Shown here: positions 51,479 to 62,991 of the stretch, in pieces
Numbering within the stretch: the stretch's first letter is position 1
Layout of the letters: every line of letters begins with the position of its first letter
Source: Allacma fusca
Taxonomy: Eukaryota; Arthropoda; Collembola; Symphypleona; Sminthuridae
DNA length: 64,000 bases
Assembly: GCA_947179485.1 (NCBI GenBank)
Contig: OX359246.1
Location: 13,516,001 to 13,580,000 of the forward strand
Reading direction: 5' to 3'
The notes under the pieces: generated by a model
Seen by the model: the letters and a program-made list of their open reading frames with translations, nothing else
Told to the model about the DNA's origin: nothing
The model's database searches: none
Translations under genes and position numbers: made by a program

Positions 51479-51953
51479 TCAATAAAGATAGGACAGAGCT
51501 GGCTTGGAAAAAGAGTCCCGACTCAAATCACACTTCCACTTTTCCTCCCACAGTAAATTCTCTGCTTTTACAACCCCGTGACGACTGCTCATTGAGAATA
51601 CTTTGTCTTCTCTATATATTTCTACACAATCATTGCAAACTTTGTTGACTCCAGTTGGACCGCTGATCGGGGAGAAATACGGCAAATGCCGATCTTTCAG
51701 CCTGAAAAATAAATACAAAACCTAAAATTTTCAATTAGTTTGTGAAAATTGCTTCCTGGAAAGTTTGTTCATAAAATAATACGCAACATTTCATAAGAAG
51801 CGATATCAAGAAATAAAGCGCATTACCACTGAATTTGAATTTACTTCCGTTGACATCTTCTTCCTTCGTGGGTAAATACATGTTTTTAAATAATATTTTT
51901 CTAATATAACTTTTATATTTCATTCCAGATAGGGGAGGTTTGCCGATAGTCAT
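51479..51953 (-). CDS. Small two-exon gene, 113 aa, function unknown
   Basis: Exons 51953-51827 and 51693-51479 on the minus strand. The donor is GTAATG. The acceptor is the downstream AG in ggctgaaag; the first AG would give an immediate stop. Phase 1 joins give 114 codons including TGA. The product begins MTIGKPPLSGMKYKSYIRK, continues DRHLPYFSPISGPTGVNKVC, and ends WKCDLSRDSFSKPALSYLY. It is basic with no signal peptide. The length and a P-x-x-GP stretch are reminiscent of small complex I subunits such as NDUFA7, but the match is too weak to name. Confidence 0.5.
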
Positions 51954-52758
51954 TGCTCTTTAGTATTGCCAATGTTTTGAAGTGACACCTAAAATATTTA
52001 ATTCTACCAGTTTGTCCAGCAAAACTGGATACAGAATTTTAGATTTGCTAAAATTATTTTTATTGACCAATGTCATTACTAAGGTCAAAGGAGTCAAACA
52101 CGGGAGGGAAAGTCGGAATGTTTTTAGGAATTTAAGAAAATATATTTAAACTACTCTGCTCAGGCAAATGTTTAAAATGAATTTCCTGCCATGAGTAAAA
52201 CATTTTGTAAGCTGTTAAACAAATTAAAGGATTAGATTCAAAATGGTTCAAATTAATGTTATTACCTTGAAAATATGTATTTGGGTATGTACAGATATTG
52301 CAGACGACCTTGACATTTGCCAGAGTCATGTGTTTTGAATTTTTTTTTGTGTTTGAAATACGGGTTGGACAAACGTTACAAGATAAATAAATACAAAATA
52401 CTATCATGCTAGTAGATCTTGAAAATACGAAGTACAAAATACAAAAGGAATTTTGGTGCTGACAAATTACAAAATACCTTAAAATATTTACAGCAAGAAA
52501 AATACCAACTACAAAATACTAAATGTATTTCAAATAATTACTATTTCACATACAATATTTCAAAATACTCCAGAGAATGTTTCTACAATCTGCTTTTTAG
52601 ACATGTATGGAATATTTGAAACATTTGATTGTTTGGAACACATCACCTTACTATTTTTCTCTGCTTGCTAGCCCTTAAACTAGAAAGAAGAGTGGAAACA
52701 AATATTTAAATCGGCATTGTTTCAATGAATTTCTTCCAGTTGTTTTTTAAAATTTGCT

Positions 52759-53154
52759 TCAGCCAGATTTATCTTCAATACTGAGGACACACCTCATTGA
52801 AGTGGAGACAAATTAGGATTACTTTTAAAAACGGTTACTTAAATTTAAAAAAAAATATTTTAAAAATATCTTACGACGCTAATTTGTACAGAACTTTAAT
52901 TATTTGTTCATGATCTATCAAACGGTTTCCTTTGCCGAGAATTGAAGGCACGAATAGGAAAAAATAGAGAATAAGGTTCAAGGGAAATTCACTACATTGA
53001 GCAAAATTGAAAGTAAACGTGAAATAGGAGGGATATTCTTTTTGTGAGCTTGCCTTTTTTTTACTGATAATTTCAAGCTCATGAAAATATTTCACAATTT
53101 GAAAGAAATTTACTTCCCCATGGTGAATGTGAATATGTTTGAGTCGTCTGCCAT
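52759..53154 (-). CDS. Weak candidate three-exon small gene (about 83 aa)
   Basis: Exons 53154-53114, 53063-52875 and 52780-52759 on the minus strand have fitting phases (2 and 2). The first intron is 50 bases (GTAAAT to atcag). The product starts MADDSNIFTFTMG, has a hydrophobic run around NLILYFFLFVPSIL (possible membrane segment) and then GNRLIDHEQIIKVLYKLAS. The last exon is tiny, and a different reading of it is possible. No family is recognised. Confidence 0.3.
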
Positions 53155-53434
53155 TAAATTGACAATCGAAAAGAAACTTGAGTTGAATCAGTCAAATGTA
53201 TTTTTAAGCTGGTACAAATATTCCTATGAATTGGGTAGTAGGGGACAATTTTTATTGTGAAAGACTTTCAGAGAATCATCAATATAACTAAAGTTTGACC
53301 AATGCCGAATACTTTAAAATTACAATGAAACCATTGTTCAAACTTTTATGGAAAATATTTTTGAAATATTAAAAATATAATTATATATTTCGTCAAAATA
53401 AATCGCTCATCAATCTGAGTTTTCAGATTATTTC

Positions 53435-53705
53435 TCAATCCCTTCTCAATCCAATCCAATTTTTTTAAAATTCAGCTAGTTAGTCAGCTAATCCAATCCG
53501 AATTTATATAATTTTATATTTTAATCTGTTAATCTAATCTAACGTTTCGGATTTTATTGTCAATCCACTAATCTAAATCCAAATGTTTGATTTTTATTGC
53601 CAATTCATTAATGCAAATCCAGATTTTGAACTTTTTATTGATGAATCGTTTAAAACAATTAATGTAAATTTTCGTATCAATCCCTTAATCCAATCCAACA
53701 GGTAA
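53435..53705. repeat. Decayed AT-rich minisatellite
   Basis: Repeated phrases of the form aatccaatcc / ttttattgtcaatccacta / aatctaaatcc with a spacing of roughly 44 bases, strongly diverged. Confidence 0.5.
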
Positions 53706-56700
53706 CCTGAATAAATTTTACATCTCTTAATTATACGACATCAAAATTTTGTTTGCCTTATTTTGTGTACAAAATGGATACACTGCGCAGAAATATTTAT
53801 AACTCTTTTTTTGTAGTCATTTCTGAATCTATGCTTTCAAATGCCATTAATACCAAATCTGTTCACAGATTTAAAGTGTGTTAAATCGTTTCATATAATT
53901 ACATATGTTATTGTATTACATTTTTGGTTAAGTAATTATTGCAATATAACATGAAATTATCCTTGTGCCGTTTGTTAAACAATAGGTCAGCAGGTGGCTC
54001 AATTTTCATTAGAAATTGTTCGTATAGAAGCCACGAATGTATTTACTCTAAATTGTTTTCAGTAGAAACAGTTCTTTATTATAAATCACAGGATTTAGAA
54101 CAGCAACTGTGTTCATCTTTCTACAACTTATTATTAAACTTTATAACGACATATTCCATTTGTTTTTTTAGACCATTTCATTCTATACGTTATTTTTAAG
54201 AACATTTGATATACCTGACCTTCAGAATCTCTCATGCTGACATGGCGATCATTATTTCTTTACGGACTCGAAATTCAACAACGTTCAAAATATATTTTTG
54301 TATTTGGACGATTACCTATAGATATAATGACGTAATATGTATATGCACAATTTCATATGAAGTGTTCCTATTTGCTAATAGGTGAGGATTCATTGAAGGA
54401 TAATTATTATTTCAAGCTCTGACAAGATCTTTTATGTTTTACAGAAGACGATCACTTTGTGGCAGTCTACAACGATTTTCACGGCCCATTCATTCGGTTT
54501 TAAATATACATACGGTTAGGGACTGTATGAAATTTAACTCATTACTGGGGTGACCTGGGACTTGAAAAGCTATGAGTCACCATGAAGAAATGGCAGGACA
54601 TACGCTGGGAGTCGCCGGCTCATCTCTTCCACTTTCCTTTCTCCAAATGATGTTCTTTTGCAACCATACGTCTACAACAATTCAGTTTTTTCGTTCCCGG
54701 GCACAATTCTACAAAAAATTAATTTTGGTGATCTGGGAAAAATTTTAGTGACGCAAGACTGAAAAAGGTAACATATTTTTTCCTTTTCAAAAAACATGTT
54801 TCTTTGAAGCAGTTACACACCCCGTGTCGTCCTTATGGTTCCTTTATTTTTCCTCTAAACTTTGTCCTGTTTTGTAAGAAGAAAATATCTAAATATTTAT
54901 TTGTTATAAATTTCTTTTGTAAGTCTTTTGCCAGAGGATTACCTGTTGATGTACATATTTACATGTATGTACATAATACGTAGTTTCTACAACTGTAGGA
55001 AATTTATTTCTATAACATAATTAGTAATATGTGTATAACAAATTTTGCAGCAACCATGCTCAACCAGTTGTGGGATTTAACAACCCAGATGCACATGTGT
55101 AGGCAGGATGTCAGACGGGACGGGACAAACTGGACTGGCATTAGTAGGTAATATTGAACGGATGACTTGATCAATTTTGATGATGCCTTTAAGTCCATGC
55201 AAATGCATATTTGCTTGAGTAGTTTTAGTTGTTCTAATTTATTAATCTGACATCATAGGTGAATGTATCAACAACAATGCGGGACGTCAAGGCTCTTAGG
55301 AACTTCTGCGGAAACAAAGCCATCAAAAGCAGTCAGAGAGATCAACCAATGTAAAGAAATTGCATGAAACCATCACATGCACAAAGCAGAGATAAATAAG
55401 TTGGATTTAAGGTAACGAAAAATGTTTCTTACCATTTAAGGTCCAAAGCAGCTAAACCGGGCAATCAACGTCTGACCGACATAATCGCGTAGATTGTAAG
55501 GGTTTGAAATTGTAGATAAATAAGAAGCAAGGCTAGCGTAACAATTTTTTAAAAGATTCAAGTTATGAAATCTTTGAGCTATTCTCACTTTATTTCGTGA
55601 TTCAAGTGTAGCATTGGTACAATAAGAGCATAAAAGTTACACGAGATTGAGTTGAGGTACAGTAAATATAATTTTTGCTGCTGACAACTTGTTTAAAATT
55701 ATTAAACACCATGAATTCCCTTTTTGGCTTCTCTGGTGTAATTTTATGAAACCGTTTTCTGAAACCAGCAGAATTATTTTTTTAAAGTTCATTTGTTTGT
55801 ATCACAACATCCCGCTTTTTTCCTCTCCCTGCTAGCTCCTATTAGTAGAGATGGCATATAAAATATCTTGAGCCATGTTTTCGCAGATTTCTTCCAGGTT
55901 TTAAAAAAAGTTGTTTCATCCAGCCAGGCTCAAAATTATCATCGTGCTTACGATGAGGAAAAGAAGAAATTTTTGAGGGTTCCATTTTGTACAAAGAATT
56001 ATTCCGGGATATGCTTAGGGTAATCACTAAATATGTAGATATGCTACGATACCTGCAGCACATGCAAAAACCAACTTAGTATTAATCCCCACAAAGGACA
56101 GTTGACCAACATGGGGATTTTAATACTGAAATCTAAGTATTCATGTTTTAAGTTGGGACGGTGAGAATTACATTAGAATGGTGGGTTTGTGGAACACTAT
56201 GTATGACACCAAAGAGGGTCGCGTATCCTACATTTATGTATGTTTGTAGGAAACCATGATTTTTTTGAGTAGCTTAGTAGGATAAAATATAGGGTAGGAA
56301 TATACACTAAAACCTGTCATACAAAATAGGCTTTGCAGCCGTAGTAGTGCGGGTGGTTACGACAATGAACGTAATGTTAATCAAATGGTTTTTTATGCAT
56401 GTGTTTTAAATGTCTTAAGCATATCGTCGGTTAAACTTCCTAACCGGCTATAATTTAAAATGCCTAAAATGAAAACCGGCTATAGCGCTCCCGCTACAAA
56501 CTCTAAAGTGAAACCCGGCCATAATTCCCCTCTGCTGTAGAGCATAATCCCCGGTCCGCAGAGAGGAGAGGAAGCGGGGAATTATGGCCGGTTTTCACAT
56601 TTGAGATTTCAGCTTTATAGCCGTTCTTCGTTCTAAGCATTTTAAATCATCGACGGTTAGCAAGTTTAGCCGACGATATACATATTAGGCTTTTTTACAT

Positions 56701-59700
56701 GGGGAAAAATTGTTGTGCATGTACATATGGGCAGGCAGAAAAATGTGTAACGAACGTTAGTGTTTGCTGGTAATTGTAATACACAAAACGAGTTGTACAT
56801 ACATACGTAGGCTGTGTTAGAATAAAAATGTGTCTTGTCGACCAAAGATGAACGTTTTCCATAAACACCTAAAAACGCTTCTGCTATTTCAAGAAAAATA
56901 TACAAAGTGCCGTCAAATACAGTCATCTTCTGTGTAACGTCCTTAATTCGTTTTGTATGGAATCGGAACGGCAAATTAATTTTCTTCATCCTCACATATG
57001 TTTTCATCTTATGCCAGAGTTTTTAACTAAATATAGAAAAGCTTGATTCATGTCGACTGGGATCCAAAAAAAGGCATATAAAATTGATTTCTATAAATAT
57101 TTAATAATAATTCATGAAATCCCGCCTTGTGCAAAATGATATTTCAAGTGGCGTGTAATTTATCTTAAAAAGTGTCCTAACTTTTATTTCTAGATCAAGA
57201 CTTTTCATATGTTCCAAAGATTAAATTTTATTTAGGGATTTCTAAAACTTTGACTTAGAATTTGGGGTCAATTTTTGTTTTTTTGCTGGTAAAAACGGTT
57301 TTTGACATATTTTTCCCTTAGAAAGAATTATGTAACACCTGGGACTAACTTTCTGACAATAGAATATTTAAATAATTTTACCATCATGATAACCCGGAAT
57401 TAAATTTCGATTTCAGTTATCCGGCTTTCAAAATTTTGAGCGTGAAACTATCAATTTTGACTAATCAATTCTGGTCAACTCTGTGTTTTTCCGACGTGTA
57501 CATTTACCGTAGAACCAATTGGAGTATCGCGTTTGAACCACGTTAGTAATTCTGACTCAGAGCTTGTTTTTTGACATCAATGTTTTTGCCCAGAAGAAAT
57601 CATCTGTGACCTTCCTGCCTCACTCACGTCTATTCGCCTCAGTGCTGGTGAATTAGAATAAATATTTCAATTTTACGTTTTCCCATTTATCATCGGAATC
57701 GACCCTCTGAAATATATATTTGAAAGTATTTAAATCCATTTTGAATCCAAAGCATACAAGTATTCGAATTAGTATTAATATATCTATATCTGAATACTTT
57801 ATCCGATGCTTAGATATCGGAAACATTCGTGATAGATTGAAGGTAACCTCGTAATTAAAAAAAAAATATGAGTTTTTATAGGGATTTTGAGAACTCGACT
57901 GCGTCTAAAGATCCCAAGGTAAACCAACACTTCTTACGAATTTATGGCACTTGTATTGGTTCAACAGTAGTGCCTTTGTAAAAATGTTTGACATATAGCC
58001 CAGGGTTCTTTGCATTTACATCTCCTTAATTCGGATACTTTTCGGCTTAAATTTAGTTGAAGAGTTATGAGATACTTTGGGACTCTAGAAGCTCTATGTG
58101 TTGTTATTTGCTAAAGTATTATTTCAGTAGTACTATTTCAGACAGGACTGTATCCTGACAAAATTGTTAGTTTCCTTAAGCAAGTTTGTGTCCTATACAC
58201 CCTAAGCTATTAATTGAAATAAGCCTTCTCTTATCAAAGACTATAAGCATTCGTCACTAGCAGTTCATGTCCTAATTAAACCAGCTCCGTGGTTGCTTAT
58301 GCCCACTCACTTCTATATACTACTGCGAGTTCCCTCGTGGTGGTTAACTTAAATAACAATTTCCCGGTTATGTTAGAAGAACGTATAGAAAAATGAAAGT
58401 CCCATAAATACAATCCCATGTCAATCCATGGCCTAGACCGGATATTTATGCGTTTAAAGTGCCATCTCCGTGACTTGGATCCGCTGTTCCTGTGATTCTA
58501 ACCAGTTAACTAGCCCTCCAAACTTTCGGATATTGTGCCTTGTTACCAACTCTCCTACGCTTTTGCACAAACAAAACCCTAAAGTTCTGCGCTCACTTGT
58601 AGCCTCTACAATTACCCGTAACAGGATCTAGGCTTATTGTTGCTTACTGTCGGCTTTTTAGAAAAATTCTGATGCAATAAACATTGTTAAAGGATGTGCT
58701 ATAGTAAAATACCTCATATTATCACAACATACTTCCTAATGTTTACATCAAGAATAAAATCGGTCCTACCGGAGTTACCTTACCACACGCTAAACTTTAA
58801 CACGACAATATTGGCGTTCGTATTGGGGCTTTTCAAAACTAAAACTACAAAAACCTTTGGATTACATTCTCAAACCTAATTAAATCCAGTGCCTCGGCTT
58901 GAAATTTTCAAAACGAAGAATAAACTAACGCCTGCTGAGCTCAGTACCTCGGCTAGTTGGTTAAAATTTTGAACCTAATGTGTCAGTACCTCGACATGTG
59001 TTACTTAAATACCACGTATCAGTATCTCGCTATGAGTGGAATTGAGAAGAATAGGAAAATATGATACGTTATATTATTTTTGTTCTTATTATGTTCAGCT
59101 TTCAGCTTCTAAGCATTGCCTAAATTTTGTCTGAAAATGTTTTTTAATTTTACAGCAGCTATTACGTGCATGTTGCGTGGAAGTATAATTTTAAAAGAAC
59201 TGTTACAAAAATTCCCACGTGTTAGACCCATTCCGAAAATTCTATCAGAAACGTACCCTAATTTCGGAGTCACAAAAAATTGTAAGAGCAATTCCATCTA
59301 CTAATTGTTCCATACGTCAAGAAATCAAAGAAACTATTCCCTGTTCGATAAAACTGACTTCAATAAACTACCATCTTTGTTTATCAATATTGTGGCCTCA
59401 GGTGGCTCGATATCAGTGCGATGGACATATAATCGCCACATTTCTTTCCCAGTCACCAAGACAGTTGATTTCTCAACTTCCTGTTCTTTACTCATTGCTC
59501 CGACAAAGGAAAGCAATGATAGTTACAACACGGAATCTTTTAGGTTTTTGAATCTTTTGAAGGACGATCTTATTTGGAGAGATAATTTTAATGATGCAAT
59601 ACATGCCGTCGAACGTTAGCCTATTCCTTCGTAACTGATACTTCCCTTTTCTGAAATTATCCAGAGAATCTCCTACCCTAACTCTATTATGCGGAGTACA

Positions 59701-59856
59701 ACAAAGAAGGGCAGGGGCGCTTCTAATTTTTGTCATGAACTGTCTAGTTCATAAATTTCTCCCTGTCTCATAAAATTTGAATGTAGTTAGTTACTTAGCC
59801 TTTGTTGATATAAAGATATAAGGGAATTTCCAGTGGAAACTCTTTTTAGTATTGAT
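53706..59856. other. Long gene-poor stretch
   Basis: No gene is supported. It holds the foldback element at 56421-56680, four spaced copies of an agtacctcgg phrase at 58888-59030, and many AT-rich chance frames. Confidence 0.4.
56421..56680. mobile_element. Second foldback/MITE-like element
   Basis: An imperfect palindrome of about 260 bp. The left end atatcgtcggttaaacttcc pairs with the right end ...caagtttagccgacgatat, and the pairing continues inward through ccggctata, aattccccgc and cggccataattcc. The centre is GC-rich. It is non-coding. Its terminal tatatcgtcg is shared with the element at 25646-26015, so both probably belong to one superfamily. Confidence 0.75.
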
Positions 59857-60135
59857 TTAGAGATCCATACGTTTGAGTTTCTTTCGTACCCTGATACGTG
59901 ACATGTGGATGCTTGCTGATCGTTTGGATCCATCTAGTCGAGTGACTTTGAATAGTTTGTTGTCAAATTCTTGGTCAATGTGAAATAATTCCACGTGCTG
60001 TACTCGCTTTCTTCTCGAGCTGTCAAAATAACGTGTTGTAGAGAGTCTGATAACTTCTCCAACTGAATACTTCCGCTGCTTTGATTGATATGTGTCTGAG
60101 CATATCAAGATATGATGAAGATAATAGAAGTTCAT
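59857..60135 (-). CDS. Retroelement-like ORF (possible integrase C-terminal module)
   Basis: A 92-codon minus-strand frame. It contains SVGEVIRLSTTRYFDSSRRK, FKVTRLDGSKRSASIHMSRI and a basic end. The order of a basic V-x-V start, a K/R-rich centre, F-K-V and a final H-x-S-R-I loosely parallels the C-terminal tail of retroviral-type integrases. It lies downstream of integrase fragments on the same strand. Probably retroelement debris; confidence is limited. Confidence 0.35.
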   Translation of the reverse strand: MNFYYLHHILICSDTYQSKQRKYSVGEVIRLSTTRYFDSSRRKRVQHVELFHIDQEFDNKLFKVTRLDGSKRSASIHMSRIRVRKKLKRMDL

Positions 60136-60199
60136 ACCTCGGTTTCAAAACCTAATCTTTGAGGTGACTTGCTCTGACTAGTGGGGTATCTTTTTGGAG

Positions 60200-60373
60200 C
60201 TACTTTCTTTTTGTTTCACAATCACCCTCTTTGTCGCTATCTGTGGGTGTTGTTGGATTTGAAGAACTTTTTTGTACTGTTGAGCTTCCTGGAGTAGCAA
60301 TCGTATTCTCTCCTGTGCTATTTCTGACGTCACTTACAGCTGTTGAATTTGGATCTCTAACAGTCGTTGGCAT
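60200..60373 (-). CDS. Short disordered ORF in retroelement region
   Basis: 58 codons including the stop, rich in Ser, Thr, Asp and Asn (MPTTVRDPNSTAVSDVRNST at the start, basic KRK end). Its composition resembles the longer ORF next to it, suggesting one former reading frame now broken. No domain is seen. Confidence 0.3.
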   Translation of the reverse strand: MPTTVRDPNSTAVSDVRNSTGENTIATPGSSTVQKSSSNPTTPTDSDKEGDCETKRK

Positions 60374-60388
60374 GTTTCTATTTCTTCC

Positions 60389-61114
60389 CTAATTTGACTG
60401 ATGCGAGTTTGGACAAATTTCTGTTGAGATGATTTTGACATTGGGTTCCTCTTCTGTAGATTTTGCTACTTCTTTTCTTGAGCTTCTCTCTGGAGTTCTA
60501 ATATTTTTAACTTCAGCACTCTCTGATTGTGTTGAGCTTGTCGTAATTTCACTGCTGTATCCTCCAGCTGCTTCCGAAGTTAAGCTTGAGTCGCCTCTGC
60601 CTGTTTTACCTCCGGCGTTGTAACTTCTGGAGACGTTGGGGGTGAAGTGTGGCTTTACTGGTCTGACATTCAACGCTGGCTCTGCTCCCTTCGGCGTTGA
60701 AAAGATCGAATCTCCTCCGCTATCACCTCCTGGAGGGCCAGTAATTCGTGTCTCTAATTGTCTATCTCCGTTCGGATCCTTGGCCAGGCTCTCCTTACCG
60801 TCTCGGCTTGTGCAAAAAGTCTCACGTTCTCTGTTCTTACTCTGGCTATCTAAGCTCTCAATTCGGCCTCCGAATGACTGGGTTGTTGTGGAGGGTTGGC
60901 CTGTGGAGGGGTCATAAGTGCTACTCAATAGTTGTTTCTCAGAGTTTGCAGATCCGACCTTAGCGTTTTGACCTGTTGCTCTTGGAGTTGTCGCTGAAGG
61001 TTCACATGTTGTCTTTCCGCGTTCTCTAGTGCTGTCCTTAGTTCGATGTTGAGGGAGTGCTCGTTGTGATTCTTGTACTAGCGGGTTGTTGTACGGTGGA
61101 TTGTTGTTCTGCAT
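60389..61114 (-). CDS. Disordered Ser/Thr/Gly-rich ORF, 241 aa, retroelement-associated
   Basis: Opens MQNNNPPYNNPLVQESQRAL and is low in hydrophobic residues throughout, with motifs such as GPPGGDSGGDS and SSEITTSSTQSESAEVK. It lies downstream of an integrase fragment on the same strand. The composition would suit a Gag-like or accessory protein, but no zinc knuckle or capsid signature is visible. It is unusually long for a chance frame in this AT-rich DNA. Confidence 0.4.
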   Translation of the reverse strand: MQNNNPPYNNPLVQESQRALPQHRTKDSTRERGKTTCEPSATTPRATGQNAKVGSANSEKQLLSSTYDPSTGQPSTTTQSFGGRIESLDSQSKNRERETFCTSRDGKESLAKDPNGDRQLETRITGPPGGDSGGDSIFSTPKGAEPALNVRPVKPHFTPNVSRSYNAGGKTGRGDSSLTSEAAGGYSSEITTSSTQSESAEVKNIRTPERSSRKEVAKSTEEEPNVKIISTEICPNSHQSN

Positions 61115-61184
61115 TTAATTGTTGTTCTTTATTGCAAGTTCGAGCGTTTATTTGATACTTGCCAATGTCCACTTGATTCGTTCT

Positions 61185-61466
61185 CTAGGAGTTGGTTGAT
61201 TTCCTGTTGAAGCAAGAGTGCCTGATTGAATCTGCTTGCGTAGGTTGTGTATCGCTGGAAATTTGTCCTCGGGGTAAAGGCTTGACTCCGGCACTAGTAC
61301 AATTTGGATCTTTTTGTACTATATGCTCGTCTTCTTCTTCACTTTTGAATGGATCTCTGAAAGTGAGTTTCTTTCGCTTTATCTGATTTGTTTCGTCAGA
61401 TTGTACGTGGGTTTTTAGGATAGATTTTAACACACAGTCACTTTGTCCTTTTTTACTAAATTCCAA
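61185..61466 (-). CDS. Short basic/acidic ORF overlapping the integrase end
   Basis: 93 codons in a different frame from the integrase, overlapping it by about 40 bases. It is hydrophilic (QIKRKKLTFRDPFKSEEEDE). Possibly the continuation of the retroelement polyprotein after a frameshift; no domain is recognised. Confidence 0.3.
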   Translation of the reverse strand: MEFSKKGQSDCVLKSILKTHVQSDETNQIKRKKLTFRDPFKSEEEDEHIVQKDPNCTSAGVKPLPRGQISSDTQPTQADSIRHSCFNRKSTNS

Positions 61467-62824
61467 TTTCGTTGTGTCAAAATTTCCACTAGATCTGAGT
61501 TAAGATCGCATCTAAATTCTTCCTCTAAGTCCTCACGGCGTGTGCAGGGCTTAAGTCTCTCCACGCGTACTTTCTGCGTTTTCTTTAAGTTTCTCAAATC
61601 TTGGATAATGTAATTGTCTTTAGTCAAAACTTCAATGACTTTAAATGGACCCTTGTATGGATGCAAGAATCGCTCTGATTTTCCGATCACTCTGGTTGGT
61701 GTGAAGACTCGTACTAAATCATCCATCTTGAATTGCACTTGTCTTCTTTTCCGATCATACCAATCTTTGCTATACTGTTGTCTTCGTGTTATCTTGTTTA
61801 TTGCGTTTTGAAGCCTTGCTTTTGCTTCGTCGGCTGTTATTAAGTCGTAGTTGACCGTCTCACATGACATAATCACATCTATGTCATCAATGTGCTCCCT
61901 CTTGAACATCATAAAAAATGGGATTTCTCCCGTCACATCATGCCTTGATGTGTTATAGGCGTGGATAAGATACGGCAGGCACATGCACCAAATACATTGT
62001 TCTTCTTGTGCATAATGACTGAGCATCGTACTTATGGTTTGGACCATTCTTTCAGTTTGTCCCACGCTATTATGCCTCCTTGCAGTGGCTGTCGTTTGAT
62101 TAATCTTCAGTTTTCTCAAAAGTTTCGTTGTCACTTCCGCTTTCAATTCGGATCCAGCGTTGCTCATCAGATTTTTGAAAAGTCCAAATTTTAATACTAC
62201 ATGATGAAGTTTAAAATTAGCTATCCTCTCAACAGTTTTGTCTGGAATAGGTTGGACAATTACGTACTTAGAAACGTAGTCTTGAGCTATTGTGATGTAC
62301 TTATGTCCATTTACACTTGTAGGTGTAGGGCCTTTAAGATCTGAACAAAGTGTATCGACCGCATTTTCGACTCGTATACGGTGTAGGAGTCCGGCGGACT
62401 TTTGTCGTGGAATCTTTGCTGCTGGGCAGCTCTCACATGACATGACATATTTGACCACTGAAACTTGTATCTTTTTCCAGTGGTAATTTCGAATGAGTCT
62501 ATGAAGCGTCTTTTGAAATCCGAGATTGCAACCGCATAATAATCCATCATGGGCCTTAGTTAATAATAAATTTCTCAAAACTGTAGGTACTATGAGTTTT
62601 GGTCCGTCTTTATGTTGGACATAAAAAATCCCATGATCATCATAAAAATACTTCTCGTATTTTTGTTTCTCTTTCCACTTGAGTGAGTTCAAGTCAGTCA
62701 TCATATCCTTTATGTGTTGACAGTCGGGGTCTTTGTTTTGCATTTCTTCCAAATTATGTTCTTTTAATGGTACTATTTGTTGTTCTTCCTCCAATGTTAT
62801 GGCTAAAAGTCTCGGCCAGTGCAT
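61427..62824 (-). pseudogene. Ty3/gypsy-type integrase fragment (degenerate)
   Basis: 465 codons from the first Met; the same frame is open back to about 62863, where a TGA stops it. Order of parts: a linker typical of the RNase H-integrase junction, an H2C2-like zinc region (AHDGLLCGCNLGF ... CESCPAAK), the rve core, then a basic C-terminal part with a GPY/F-like phrase (HPYKGPFKVIEVL). In the zinc region the second His is Cys. In the core, the first Asp (SDLKGP) and final Glu (QTERM) are present but the second Asp is Asn (SNAGSE). No reverse transcriptase is seen upstream in the same frame. It is a retrotransposon relic, probably inactive. Confidence 0.85.
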
Positions 62825-62991
62825 GACGTCTGATGGAAATGTTTCTCTTCGGATTATACATTCTCATCCTTTGGATTGTAAGAAGATTCCGGCTGCTTCT
62901 CATCTGGGTTCGTAACTTCTTCGTTTAATTTTCTGGGAGTAGTGTGCTCCATTGTTAAGATGCGGTCTTTCTTCACCGTGGATGGACATTA

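Noticed and set aside
55010-55360. Possible two-exon gene (exon around 55052-55147 and exon around 55260-55362, +)
   Set aside because: Splice sites look tolerable, but the two available donor phases both lead to an early stop in the next exon.
55842-56063. 73-codon minus-strand frame with charged end
   Set aside because: No splice partner, domain or supporting context; compatible with chance.
59109-59736. Overlapping open frames on both strands near the retroelement region
   Set aside because: Several frames are open at once with no domain. They are probably decayed repeat DNA, but I cannot assign them.
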